35,432 nucleotides of DNA from the NCBI GenBank assembly GCA_937914675.1, contig CALDOC010000100.1, positions 1 to 35,432 on the forward strand, in the 5' to 3' direction. This stretch comes from an uncultured Sulfurimonas sp. Its GTDB lineage: Bacteria; Campylobacterota; Campylobacteria; Campylobacterales; Sulfurimonadaceae. Each line of letters begins with the position of its first letter. The first letter of the stretch is position 1. Under the pieces are notes generated by a model. The model saw nothing but the letters and a program-made list of their open reading frames with translations, searched no databases and was not told the origin of the DNA. Below, piece after piece: positions 8,630 through 17,914 of this stretch. Both the position numbers and the translations under genes were made by a program.

Positions 8630-9147
8630 TATTGTTTCTCTTTTAATTGATATTTTACGATCACGTTCTTGGACTCTATTTTTTTTAAATCATTGTTGTA
8701 CTCCAATGACGAGCCATTTATTGTATTAAAATTTTGAACGGCGACGTAAACGTCATCCGTTGTAGCGACGCTTGTTTTTTTGTCATAAACCGCTTGATCG
8801 GTTTCAAACGTTAGGCCATCTTCTCGAGAGTAGATTACGTCTCCTCTTAGAGTTACAACGTCTTCTTTATATATTCCATTATTAGATTTCATATTCGCTA
8901 TATATTTTTTTGAATTATCAGTGTAGTTTATATTTTTGACTACATACCTATCTTCATACCTTATCGCGTTATCTCCAAGCATCAAAGTAATAAGTCCAAT
9001 TTTGTCTATTTCATAAGTGGTAAACGACGTCAATTCAAATAAAGGAACGTCCGTAAACTTTTGTTCTTTAAACTGCAATGGCTTAAAGAGGAAAAAAATT
9101 GATATTAATCCACCAAAAATTACAACAAACAATATATTAATATTAAT
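8629..9147 (-). CDS. lptC: LPS export protein LptC, probable AUU start
   Basis: N-terminal TM and LptC-like beta-jellyroll sequence; track ORF begins at a TTG (9130-9132), but an in-frame ATT at 9145-9147 has AGGAG 6 nt upstream (AAGGAGTAAACTATT). Confidence 0.75.
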   Translation of the reverse strand: MNINILFVVIFGGLISIFFLFKPLQFKEQKFTDVPLFELTSFTTYEIDKIGLITLMLGDNAIRYEDRYVVKNINYTDNSKKYIANMKSNNGIYKEDVVTLRGDVIYSREDGLTFETDQAVYDKKTSVATTDDVYVAVQNFNTINGSSLEYNNDLKKIESKNVIVKYQLKEKQ

Positions 9148-9157
9148 AGTTTACTCC

Positions 9158-9652
9158 TTATATCCAAACAGATAAATAATCGTCTCTCTGATTATTTTCA
9201 TCAACTAAAATTTCTATCATCTCTCTTACCGCTCCATCTCCGCCATTATACGACAAAATAGTGTCTACGATCGCTTGTATGTCTTTCACGCCGTCTTTAG
9301 GAGTAAAACTTCTCCCTGAAAGTTTCAACATCTTATAATCATTTAAATCGTCACCAATCGTGGCAACTTCGTTCAACGTCAAGCCAAGAGAAGCGATTAA
9401 CTCTTTTAGCGCTCCCTCTTTATCTTTGATACCTTGAAAAAGATGTTTAATTCCCAACTCATCCGCTCGCTTTTTTACTATTTCAGAATTTCTACCTGTG
9501 ATAATCGCTACTTGATTGCCTGTTTTTAACCAAGTAGTGATGCCGAGACCATCTTTAACGTTAAAATTTTTACTCTCTACGCCTTGCGCCGAATATATCA
9601 ATTTTCCATCACTCAAACAACCATCTACGTCCAGAACGATAAGTTTAATCAT
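9158..9652 (-). CDS. kdsC: 3-deoxy-D-manno-octulosonate 8-phosphate phosphatase (HAD-IIIA)
   Basis: LDVDGCLSDGKLIYS, NVKDGLGI, IITGRNSEIV, IGDDLNDYKML motifs; adjacent to lptC. Confidence 0.93.
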   Translation of the reverse strand: MIKLIVLDVDGCLSDGKLIYSAQGVESKNFNVKDGLGITTWLKTGNQVAIITGRNSEIVKKRADELGIKHLFQGIKDKEGALKELIASLGLTLNEVATIGDDLNDYKMLKLSGRSFTPKDGVKDIQAIVDTILSYNGGDGAVREMIEILVDENNQRDDYLSVWI

Positions 9653-10221
9653 AATACGTCTTTTGTGCTTGGTACGCCAACTCTATCGTTTTTGGCTATG
9701 GCGCGACGAATTGCCACCGCTAGAGATTTAAACGCGGCTTCAATAATATGATGCTTATTCTTGCCGCGAAGCTGTATGATATGCGCGCTAATTCTAGCGT
9801 TAAGGACAAACGCTCTAAAAAACTCTTCAACTAGTTCAGTGTCAAATTGCCCTACTTTACCAGTAACTTCTAATTCATACACCAAAAAAGGACGGTTGCT
9901 AAGGTCTAAATCACAAGAGACGCAAGTTTCGTCCATTACGACATTTGCGCTTCCAAAACGCTCCATATTTTTTATGGGATATATGGCGTCCGCTAAGAGT
10001 GAACCAAGAACTATGCCTATGTCTTCTACGCTATGGTGATCGTCAATATGAGTATCCCCATGACAAGTTACGTTTAAATCAATCAAGGAGTGCTTAGAGA
10101 AACTCTCCAACATATGGTCTAAAAACCCGACGCCACTCTCTATGTTACTTTTACCCTTCCCATTAATGTCTAAAGTTATTGTTATATCAGTTTCTTTTGT
10201 TTTTCTAGTTTTACTTATCAT
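9649..10221 (-). CDS. hisB: imidazoleglycerol-phosphate dehydratase
   Basis: [42 protein letters not shown] motifs. Confidence 0.96.
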   Translation of the reverse strand: MISKTRKTKETDITITLDINGKGKSNIESGVGFLDHMLESFSKHSLIDLNVTCHGDTHIDDHHSVEDIGIVLGSLLADAIYPIKNMERFGSANVVMDETCVSCDLDLSNRPFLVYELEVTGKVGQFDTELVEEFFRAFVLNARISAHIIQLRGKNKHHIIEAAFKSLAVAIRRAIAKNDRVGVPSTKDVL

Positions 10222-11038
10222 TTGAATCCTCTTTTACTATAAATGCATTTTCGAATATGCCATTTTCTTTATAATCTCGCGCCTCTCGCTCACTTTTAAA
10301 ACCTTTTAGCAAAACTTTAAACATTCTTGCTTCGCTTGTTTGAGCGTCCACTATAACCGTTTTATAGCCAGAAGTGTTATCGTATTTTTCCTGTGTTTTT
10401 AAGGCGCCTTCTATTTTTGAAAAAGAACCTATTTGAAGAGCATAGTTGCCAATTTTCTCTTCCTGTGGCGATTTCTTTAACTCTCCATAAGGAGGTATTG
10501 ACGTTTCGCCTTTACTTTGAAAACCAAGTATATCCAATCTTACCGGTGCCGTTCCATGACCTATCATATTTATTGAATTGGCGGCGGCCTTTGATAAATC
10601 AATAATCCTAGTCGAGACAAAAGGACCTCTATCGGTAATTCTAACCACTACGCTCATATTGTTTCTTAAATTTGTAACCTTCACTATCGTATTCATGGGT
10701 AACGTTTTATGCGCCGCCGTCATAGCCCACATGTTATACCTCTCGCCATTGGATGTCAATTTACCATGAAAATCAGGACCATACCAACTAGCGTTTCCTT
10801 TAAATACGTCACCTACGCTAACGTCTGTTGGATGGTATCTGACGCCATTGACGACGTATGGTTTCATTTTTGGATCAACATAAGCTTTAGAGGTGGAAGG
10901 GGGGCTAGGTAGCGTAGTTTTTGGTGACTCTACATGCTGCTGCTCAACATGCGGCTTATAAGCACGTTGACCTCTAGTGCTGCACCCACTAAAAAGCGTA
11001 ATTATTAAAAATAACGTAATCGGAAAATTTTTATTCAT
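10211..11038 (-). CDS. rlpA: septal ring lytic transglycosylase RlpA family lipoprotein with C-terminal SPOR domain
   Basis: Lipobox [49 protein letters not shown]-terminal YALQIGSF. Confidence 0.93.
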   Translation of the reverse strand: MNKNFPITLFLIITLFSGCSTRGQRAYKPHVEQQHVESPKTTLPSPPSTSKAYVDPKMKPYVVNGVRYHPTDVSVGDVFKGNASWYGPDFHGKLTSNGERYNMWAMTAAHKTLPMNTIVKVTNLRNNMSVVVRITDRGPFVSTRIIDLSKAAANSINMIGHGTAPVRLDILGFQSKGETSIPPYGELKKSPQEEKIGNYALQIGSFSKIEGALKTQEKYDNTSGYKTVIVDAQTSEARMFKVLLKGFKSEREARDYKENGIFENAFIVKEDSNDK

Positions 11039-12263
11039 AGATTTTCAACCTATCGCCCACTCTAATATAAGAGCCTTTTATCGAATTTTGAAGTCTTATG
11101 TTTGTGACGCTTATTTTGTGCGCTTTAGAAATAGAGTCCAAAGAGTCTCCTTTTTTTACAATATAATAAAACTTACTTTTTATCTTTTTTGCATCATTAC
11201 TTTTAACGGCTATCGGAATAATTAATTTTTGCTTTAATTTGAGTTTGTTACTCTTAAGATGATTAAAATCTATAATTACTTTATACGAAACAGCGTACTT
11301 CATTCCTATATGCGATAGATTGTCACCAGCTTCTACAATGTGAATTTTGTATATTTTTCTCATTGACTCTTCATGATATTTTTGTTTAAATTCTGATAAT
11401 TTTATATACGGAATATATATATTGCAAGCCTTGGAATATGGTGGCACAAAGTCGTACTTGAGATGCATATTTAATTTTTTAATATCTTCAATTGGCAAAT
11501 CTATAAGTTTAGCCACCCTACTTAGGGACTCTCCTTTTGGCAACTCTATGACTGATACGGGATATGCGTTTGCGCGATTTAACAAATATTCATATTCACT
11601 TGATAACAATAGCTGTTCATCAGTCCCAATAAGAGCCAAAGCGATTATCTTCCTAATGTAAAGCCGACTCTCTTTAGGTATATATTTTTTATCTGGATCT
11701 AGCAATATGGACAGTTCATCGCTACCAGCCTCTTGTATGGCGCGATTTAATTTTCCACCTCCACAATTATACGCAATGGCCGCCAAATACCATTTTCCAA
11801 ATCTTTTATGCAATGAAGTTAAATACTTTGCCGCGGCTTCGGTTGATTTTACAAGGTCTCTTCTCTCATCAACGTATTCATCTATTTGCAAATCGTATAC
11901 TTTTCCCGTCTCGGGCATAAACTGCCAAAGTCCAGCGGCTCTCTTTGTTGAGTAGGCTATGGTTCGAAAGTTTGATTCAGCCATGGCAAGATATAAAAAC
12001 TCTTGTGGTATCCCATGTTTTGTCAATATATTTTTTATGGAAGGGATAAAAAGATACGCTTCGTTCATTGTTTTAAAGAATTGTTTGTGTCTGCTAATCG
12101 TACTATTTTGACTTCTCATGTCATTCATCATCGGGTCGTACAAGAATGATGGCTTAATGTCAAAAGATTCCAATAATGACAACTCTTTATTATAGTTTGA
12201 TTGATAAGTCAAATTTGAGAATAGCAATATCGGAAAGAATAAAGTTAAAAGATATTTAAACAT
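11031..12263 (-). CDS. MltD-like lytic transglycosylase with LysM repeats
   Basis: SLT motif [29 protein letters not shown]; two C-terminal LysM modules ([13 protein letters not shown]..., [13 protein letters not shown]...). Track start at TTG 12269; ATG at 12263 is more likely. Confidence 0.9.
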   Translation of the reverse strand: MFKYLLTLFFPILLFSNLTYQSNYNKELSLLESFDIKPSFLYDPMMNDMRSQNSTISRHKQFFKTMNEAYLFIPSIKNILTKHGIPQEFLYLAMAESNFRTIAYSTKRAAGLWQFMPETGKVYDLQIDEYVDERRDLVKSTEAAAKYLTSLHKRFGKWYLAAIAYNCGGGKLNRAIQEAGSDELSILLDPDKKYIPKESRLYIRKIIALALIGTDEQLLLSSEYEYLLNRANAYPVSVIELPKGESLSRVAKLIDLPIEDIKKLNMHLKYDFVPPYSKACNIYIPYIKLSEFKQKYHEESMRKIYKIHIVEAGDNLSHIGMKYAVSYKVIIDFNHLKSNKLKLKQKLIIPIAVKSNDAKKIKSKFYYIVKKGDSLDSISKAHKISVTNIRLQNSIKGSYIRVGDRLKIYE

Positions 12264-12352
12264 ACGCAACTTTTTTATTTTAAATTTTTAAAGCCTTGAT
12301 TTTACCTAAAAGTTTATTAAAATAGCTGTAAAGACTAAAAAACGACTTAATT

Positions 12353-13129
12353 CTAATAGATGTTAAACAATACTTCAGCATTTGCCGTCGTAATGCGTTC
12401 CATCTCTTTTTGTGAAATTTCTAAAAGTTCAGACATCTTTGAAGCGACAAAAGTTGTGTACAGGGGCTCATTTCTCTCTCCTCTATGTGGCGACGGAGTC
12501 AAATATGGTCCATCGGTTTCAATGATTAGTTTATTTTGTGGGATTTTTGGAAGTACGTTTACCAACTTTTTAGCGTTCTTAAACGTCAGCACTCCTCCTA
12601 TGCCAAAATAGAATCCGTCGTTAGCCAAGCTTAAAAGTTCATCATCCGCGTTAAAGCAATGTAAAACGCCACCAACCTCTCCCGCGTCGTATTCCAAGAG
12701 TAAATTTTTAGCGTCCCTTGAAGCGTCTCGTATATGAATTATAAGAGGTTTTTTATGCTTTTTGGCAAGTTGGATTTGAGCGATAAAAACGTCTTTTTGT
12801 TTTTGTTTTTCCAAATCTTGCTCTTGAGAGGAACCCTCAAGCCTATAGTAGTCAAGTCCGCACTCTCCAATAGCTACGCATTTTACATGACGAACGTACT
12901 TTTCAAAATCCAACTCTGAAAAAGATTCCAAATCATAAGGATGAACGCCTACTGAAAAATATACGTCCTCATGCGTCTCGGCGATTAAAACGGCTCTGTC
13001 TAAAGTTTTTGGATCTGCACCGGGAATGATAAATTTTTGCACTCCGCCCTCTCTCGCTCTACTCAAAACATCGTCTAAATCATCTCTATATCTCTCATCG
13101 TCAAGATGAATATGAGTGTCAATTATCAT
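12353..13129 (-). CDS. tatD: TatD family DNase/hydrolase
   Basis: IDTHIHLDDERY, GVHPYDLE, IGECGLDYYR, HCFNAD, ETDGPYLTP motifs. Confidence 0.95.
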   Translation of the reverse strand: MIIDTHIHLDDERYRDDLDDVLSRAREGGVQKFIIPGADPKTLDRAVLIAETHEDVYFSVGVHPYDLESFSELDFEKYVRHVKCVAIGECGLDYYRLEGSSQEQDLEKQKQKDVFIAQIQLAKKHKKPLIIHIRDASRDAKNLLLEYDAGEVGGVLHCFNADDELLSLANDGFYFGIGGVLTFKNAKKLVNVLPKIPQNKLIIETDGPYLTPSPHRGERNEPLYTTFVASKMSELLEISQKEMERITTANAEVLFNIY

Positions 13130-13292
13130 TTTTCTCTTCTTTTTTTAGTTTTTTTACGCTCTGTATGTTTCTTATCATTAAAAATATGAAAATGGCGGAT
13201 ACGATTAATGAACCTGTGGCTTGTAAATAATTACCCGCGTTGTAAAAATTAAAACCTAAGACTAACCCCACAATGGAGATTATGAAACACAT
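13119..13292 (-). CDS. small membrane protein, unknown function (57 aa)
   Basis: My translation: MCFIISIVGLVLGFNFYNAGNYLQATGSLIVSAIFIFLMIRNIQSVKKLKKEEKNDN*; overlaps the 3' end of recN by 13 nt and the 5' end of tatD by 11 nt; missing from the ORF track (below 60 aa). Confidence 0.75.
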   Translation of the reverse strand: MCFIISIVGLVLGFNFYNAGNYLQATGSLIVSAIFIFLMIRNIQSVKKLKKEEKNDN

Positions 13293-14824
13293 CGATTGAC
13301 CTCTAGTAATTCACGAGCGAATTTTTTAGCTTCATTTGAAATGCTCTCTCCACTAATAATTCTCGCTATTTCATCCACTTTTTCGTCAAAGTTTAACTCT
13401 TTTGTTTTAGAGAAGTTTCCATCTTTATAAACTAAAAAGTGTTGATCTCCCATGGAAGTTAATTGCGGTTGATGAGAAATAACGAATATTTGAAAATATT
13501 TTGATAATTTTCTAAGAACTTTCGCAACGCTCATGGACTCTTCGCCACTTAAATTCGCATCGATCTCATCCAACATCAATATGCCGCCATTTTTATTCAT
13601 AAACTCCGATTTGAGAGCAAGAATTGCCAATCGAAGTCTATTAAATTCACCCGTACTTATTTTGGCTAGTTCCGTGTTGTTTAGTTTTAGGCTTATTTCA
13701 TCAACTCCTAGCGTTCCATAATCCACTTGCTCTAAAGTAATTTTAGCGTCCCTAAGATATAAATCGTTAAGATATTTGTTTAAGTCGGACTCAAAATACG
13801 CTAACGCGTCACTTCTTAAAATGGTTAATTTTTGAGCTAGTTCTTGGATAACGAGGCTCAATTTTTCATATCGAAGCTCCAAATCACCCTTGGCGACTTC
13901 GATATTTTCATATTTGGCAAGTTCTAACATCTTTTGTTTTTTATACTCTATCGCTTCTTCTATGCTTCCGTATCTGCGTTTTAAGCCGCTAAGTTCTTCG
14001 ATTCTATTTAAAACGTCTTCTACGTTCACGTCCTCAAGCGCGGAAAATTTTTCTTGTGCGTTATCAAGAGTGGCGCGAAGTTCGTTCATCGCGTCGTCAA
14101 AAAAATTGCTATCCGCGTCTATGGCGTCCAACGCGGATGAAACATGATGTTCAAAATTAAATATATCATTGGCGGTAGCGATGGCTTCCAAAACTTTTTC
14201 TTTTTTGGATAACTCTTTTTTGATATTGAACAGCTCTTCATCTTCACCGATTCGAGGATTAACGTCCTCTATCTTTTTTATTTCAAAAGCGGCGAACTCT
14301 TTGAGCTCAACTATTTTTTTCTCTTCTTCTCGTATGGTTTTAAGCTCTTGTCGCACCTGTTGATACCGCAAGTAATTATCTTTATATTCACTTTTTAGTT
14401 TGTGAATCACTTTTGATTTTACGCCAATTCTATCGTCCAATATCGAAAGCAAATTTTCATTTTCAAAATCACTAAAATCTTTAAGACTTAAATGTTTAAG
14501 GTAATTCGACGCGATGGAGCCAATCGCCTTTTTAGACAAACTTTGATTATTTATAAAATACCGTGATTTTTCTTTTCTAATATGCCTAAAGACGTTAACG
14601 TCGTCGTTCTCTATTCCCGTCTCGTCCGTGTTTACGTTCCAGTTTACGCTAGACTCGCAGAGGGAAGCTTCACATGAAGCACCGCCTAAAGATGATAAAA
14701 TCGATTTCATGAGTATGGATTTACCGCTACCGCTTGGACCAGTAAATACGATCAAACCATGATTTAAGTTTAGCTCGCTCTCTTTAAAACTAAGATAATC
14801 TTTTAAGTAAAATCTTTCTATCAT
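13280..14824 (-). CDS. recN: DNA repair protein RecN (SMC-like ATPase)
   Basis: GPSGSGKSILMKSI Walker A, LSTGEF-like signature (ISTGEFNRLRLAILAL), LMLDEIDANLSGEES Walker B, VISHQPQL. Confidence 0.88.
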   Translation of the reverse strand: MIERFYLKDYLSFKESELNLNHGLIVFTGPSGSGKSILMKSILSSLGGASCEASLCESSVNWNVNTDETGIENDDVNVFRHIRKEKSRYFINNQSLSKKAIGSIASNYLKHLSLKDFSDFENENLLSILDDRIGVKSKVIHKLKSEYKDNYLRYQQVRQELKTIREEEKKIVELKEFAAFEIKKIEDVNPRIGEDEELFNIKKELSKKEKVLEAIATANDIFNFEHHVSSALDAIDADSNFFDDAMNELRATLDNAQEKFSALEDVNVEDVLNRIEELSGLKRRYGSIEEAIEYKKQKMLELAKYENIEVAKGDLELRYEKLSLVIQELAQKLTILRSDALAYFESDLNKYLNDLYLRDAKITLEQVDYGTLGVDEISLKLNNTELAKISTGEFNRLRLAILALKSEFMNKNGGILMLDEIDANLSGEESMSVAKVLRKLSKYFQIFVISHQPQLTSMGDQHFLVYKDGNFSKTKELNFDEKVDEIARIISGESISNEAKKFARELLEVNRCVS

Positions 14825-14849
14825 TTTTGCAACCCCTTTTATATTTTGT

Positions 14850-14855
14850 ATTATA
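14850..14855 (-). promoter_or_regulatory. candidate -10 hexamer (TATAAT) for recN
   Basis: Minus strand AAAGTATAATACAAAA, 25 nt before the recN ATG. Confidence 0.5.
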
Positions 14856-14965
14856 CTTTAAAAGTTGAACTTGTGAAGTTAATCATTCTTGTCAATTCGT
14901 AAAAAAAAGACAAAAAATGGTATCCTTGCGAACTTATAAAAAGCAATAAATTTTAAAGGGCATGC

Positions 14966-16177
14966 ATGATTCAATCACTCAGAGGAATGAACGATATTTT
15001 AAGTGAAGATTACGAGAGGTTTACGTACTTCATAAACTTGGCGACCAACGTGGCGCAAAGGTATGGTTTTCATTTCATTGAAACTCCACTTTTAGAAGAG
15101 ACGGCTCTTTTTAAACGTAGCGTTGGTGAATCAAGCGACATAGTCGGAAAAGAGATGTATCAATTTATCGATAAAGGCGAGAATGACGTTTGCCTTCGTC
15201 CAGAGGGAACCGCTGGCGTCGTTCGCGCTTTTGTTCAAAAGAAACTAGACAAAGCGGGTGGAATCCACCGTTTTTTTTATCACGGTCCCATGTTTCGCTA
15301 TGAGAGACCTCAAAAAGGACGTTTGAGACAATTTCACCAATTTGGCGTTGAGAGTTTTGGGGTGGATAGCGTTTACGAGGACGCGACTATGATTATGATG
15401 GTTGCAGATATTTTAAAAGCTTGCGGCATTGGATACAGGTTGCAATTAAATTCGCTTGGAGACTCGAATTGCATGCCGGATTATCGTAAAAATTTAATCA
15501 ATTTCATAGAATCCGTAGAAGATGAGATTTGTGAAGATTGCAAGAGAAGAAAACTTACAAACCCCATTCGCGTTTTAGATTGCAAAAATGAGAAATGCCA
15601 AAACCTTTACGCCAAAGCGCCTAAACTTATCAATTCTCTTTGCTCTTCATGTGAAAGCGATTTTAACAAACTTAAGAAAATTCTTACAGACAGCAACATC
15701 GCTTATGAAATAAACTCCAACTTGGTTCGAGGACTTGATTATTATTCTAAAACCGCTTTTGAATTTGTGAGTGACGACATAGGAAGTCAAAGCGCCATCG
15801 CGGGTGGCGGACGTTACGATAAACTTGTGGAATTTTTAGATGGTCGCCCTACTCCAGCCGTTGGTTTTGCCATGGGGATAGAAAGACTGATGGAACTCAT
15901 TGTCATGCCCCAAGCGAAAAGAGATGGTTACTATATTGGCGCGATGGACGAAGAGGCGGTTGACTTGGTTGTGTCTCTTACTCACAGTAAGCGAAATACA
16001 GATAAAGCGACTTGTGACTTTAAAGCGAAAAATCTTAAAAATCATCTAAAAAGCGCAGATAAGGTTAGCGCGAAATATTGCTGCGTTATTGGGACAAATG
16101 AGATAAAAGACGCTACCATATGGGTCAAAGATTTAGAGAGTAAATCCGAAAATGTTATCTTGCTAAAGGATTTTTAA
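14966..16177 (+). CDS. hisS: histidyl-tRNA synthetase
   Basis: RGMNDIL, RPEGTAGVVRAF, FRYERPQKGRLRQFHQFGVE, LVRGLDYYSKTAFEF, AGGGRYDKL. Confidence 0.97.
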   Translation: MIQSLRGMNDILSEDYERFTYFINLATNVAQRYGFHFIETPLLEETALFKRSVGESSDIVGKEMYQFIDKGENDVCLRPEGTAGVVRAFVQKKLDKAGGIHRFFYHGPMFRYERPQKGRLRQFHQFGVESFGVDSVYEDATMIMMVADILKACGIGYRLQLNSLGDSNCMPDYRKNLINFIESVEDEICEDCKRRKLTNPIRVLDCKNEKCQNLYAKAPKLINSLCSSCESDFNKLKKILTDSNIAYEINSNLVRGLDYYSKTAFEFVSDDIGSQSAIAGGGRYDKLVEFLDGRPTPAVGFAMGIERLMELIVMPQAKRDGYYIGAMDEEAVDLVVSLTHSKRNTDKATCDFKAKNLKNHLKSADKVSAKYCCVIGTNEIKDATIWVKDLESKSENVILLKDF

Positions 16178-17905
16178 ATGGATTTGCTTCAAGCTATATG
16201 GGATTTTTTCATATATTTTATTGAGTTTTTTGTTTTAGCGATATTTGCTGGCGTATTTGCATTATACGTACATGATAAATACGTTCAACGCCAACACGCT
16301 CTTTTAATTAACTATCCGGTGATAGGAAGAATGCGCTATCTTTTTGAAGCTCTTCGCGAACCTCTTCGACAATATTTTGCCGATGAGAGTTTTTATGAGT
16401 CTAAAGATAAAGTTGATTGGGTTTACAAAGCGGCCAAAGATAAGCCAAACTATCAATCTTTCTCGGTAAACCAACCTTTTGCGGGCTCGCGCTTCATTAT
16501 AAAACATGCTTCAAGCGTCTTAAACGAAGATGAAGTCGATGATGACGCTAGCGTTGTCTTTGGTAAAGACAGAGTGTTTCCCTTTGTGTCGAAAACTCCC
16601 ATCATTCGTTCCGCAATGAGCGATGGGAGTTTAAGTCCCGAAGCTATCCGCGCTTTTAGCTTGGCTGGCGTAAATTCCGATTTAACGATAAATACGGGTG
16701 AAGGTGGTTTGACCTCAAATCATTTATTTACTCTTGAACCAGATTTAAAAAACGCAAAATACTTAGAAATCATCAAAAGCACTCCTTTTGCTGAAATCGC
16801 GTTCAAAGTTGGTGATTTTTTCTTTAACAGAAAGATGTCAATGAAATGGTACAGAACCATACTTTTAAACAAAAAAACTCAGAACACTTATATCTACGAT
16901 ACGGCTTCACATGTCTTATTTCGCGTAAACTGGAAAGCTGATTTAGAAGATTTTCCCAAAGAAGTGCCACCAAGCTTGCCAAATATAATTTTTCAAATGA
17001 GTTCCGGTCTCTATGGAGTGAGAGACGAAGATGGAAAGTTTGATGAACTAAGATACCAAAAAACCATGAAATTTTGCAGAATGACTGAAATTAAAATCGC
17101 TCAGGGCGCGAAACAGACTGGGGGGAAACTAGCGGCATCTAAAGTTACGGCGGACATAGCGTATTACAGAGGAGTTCCTGAGGGTAAAAACGTATTTTCT
17201 CCAAATAGATTTCCGCATGCGAACACAACCGAGGAACTTCTTGATTTTGTGGCAAGACTGCAAAAATTATCCAATAAACCCGTTGGCTTCAAAATTGTCA
17301 TATCGGACGCGAAAGCCATTCAAGAATTGGCGGAAGCGATGGCGCAACATAAAAAAGATGGCAAAAACTTGCCAGATTTCATTACAGTGGATAGTGGCGA
17401 AGGAGGAAGCGCCACCGCTCCGTTGGAACTTATGGAGTCGGTTGGATTAACAACGAACAACGCCCTGTACGTTCTCGATACCATACTAAAACAATACGAC
17501 CTCCGCGATGAGATAAAAATCATAGCGAGCGGAAAAATACTTACTCCGGACGACGCCATAATAACTATGTGCATGGGCGCCGACGCCATAGGCATAGCTC
17601 GTGGTTTCATGATGAGTGGCGGGTGCATTCGAGCTCGCATGTGCTCTGGTTTTGGTTCTCATGTTTGTCCAGTTGGGATGGCGACTCAAGATGAAAAAAA
17701 ACGCGCTTCCTATCTTGTCGTAAAAGAGGGAAAAGAGATAGGAAACTATCATAGAAACCTTGTAAAAAGCATGAAAGTCGTTCTCGCGGTCATGGGCTTA
17801 AAAAGCATAAAAGATTTAAATAGAAGCCATTTGACTTTTAAAAATCGCAGTGGTGACATTTATTTCGACATAGATGTTTATTTTCGTCAAAAACTTCATT
17901 TATAG
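16178..17905 (+). CDS. FMN-binding glutamate synthase family protein (GltB synthase-domain-like, N-terminal TM)
   Basis: SLSPEAIRAFSLAGVNSDLTINTGEGG, KFRMTEIKIAQGAKQTGGKL-type segment, DSGEGGSATAPLELMESVG; C-rich CIRARMCSGFGSHVCPVG. Confidence 0.9.
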   Translation: MDLLQAIWDFFIYFIEFFVLAIFAGVFALYVHDKYVQRQHALLINYPVIGRMRYLFEALREPLRQYFADESFYESKDKVDWVYKAAKDKPNYQSFSVNQPFAGSRFIIKHASSVLNEDEVDDDASVVFGKDRVFPFVSKTPIIRSAMSDGSLSPEAIRAFSLAGVNSDLTINTGEGGLTSNHLFTLEPDLKNAKYLEIIKSTPFAEIAFKVGDFFFNRKMSMKWYRTILLNKKTQNTYIYDTASHVLFRVNWKADLEDFPKEVPPSLPNIIFQMSSGLYGVRDEDGKFDELRYQKTMKFCRMTEIKIAQGAKQTGGKLAASKVTADIAYYRGVPEGKNVFSPNRFPHANTTEELLDFVARLQKLSNKPVGFKIVISDAKAIQELAEAMAQHKKDGKNLPDFITVDSGEGGSATAPLELMESVGLTTNNALYVLDTILKQYDLRDEIKIIASGKILTPDDAIITMCMGADAIGIARGFMMSGGCIRARMCSGFGSHVCPVGMATQDEKKRASYLVVKEGKEIGNYHRNLVKSMKVVLAVMGLKSIKDLNRSHLTFKNRSGDIYFDIDVYFRQKLHL

Positions 17906-17914
17906 GATTAATTA

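Noticed and set aside
10898-10912. G6 homopolymer in rlpA as a possible phase-variable tract (also G6 in the glutamate synthase gene, A8-A9 runs in intergenic regions)
   Set aside because: Too short to predict slippage-based phase variation with confidence; both host genes are in frame and housekeeping-like
14644-14660. GCTTCA-CA-TGAAGC palindrome inside recN
   Set aside because: Short, within coding sequence, expected by chance at this length
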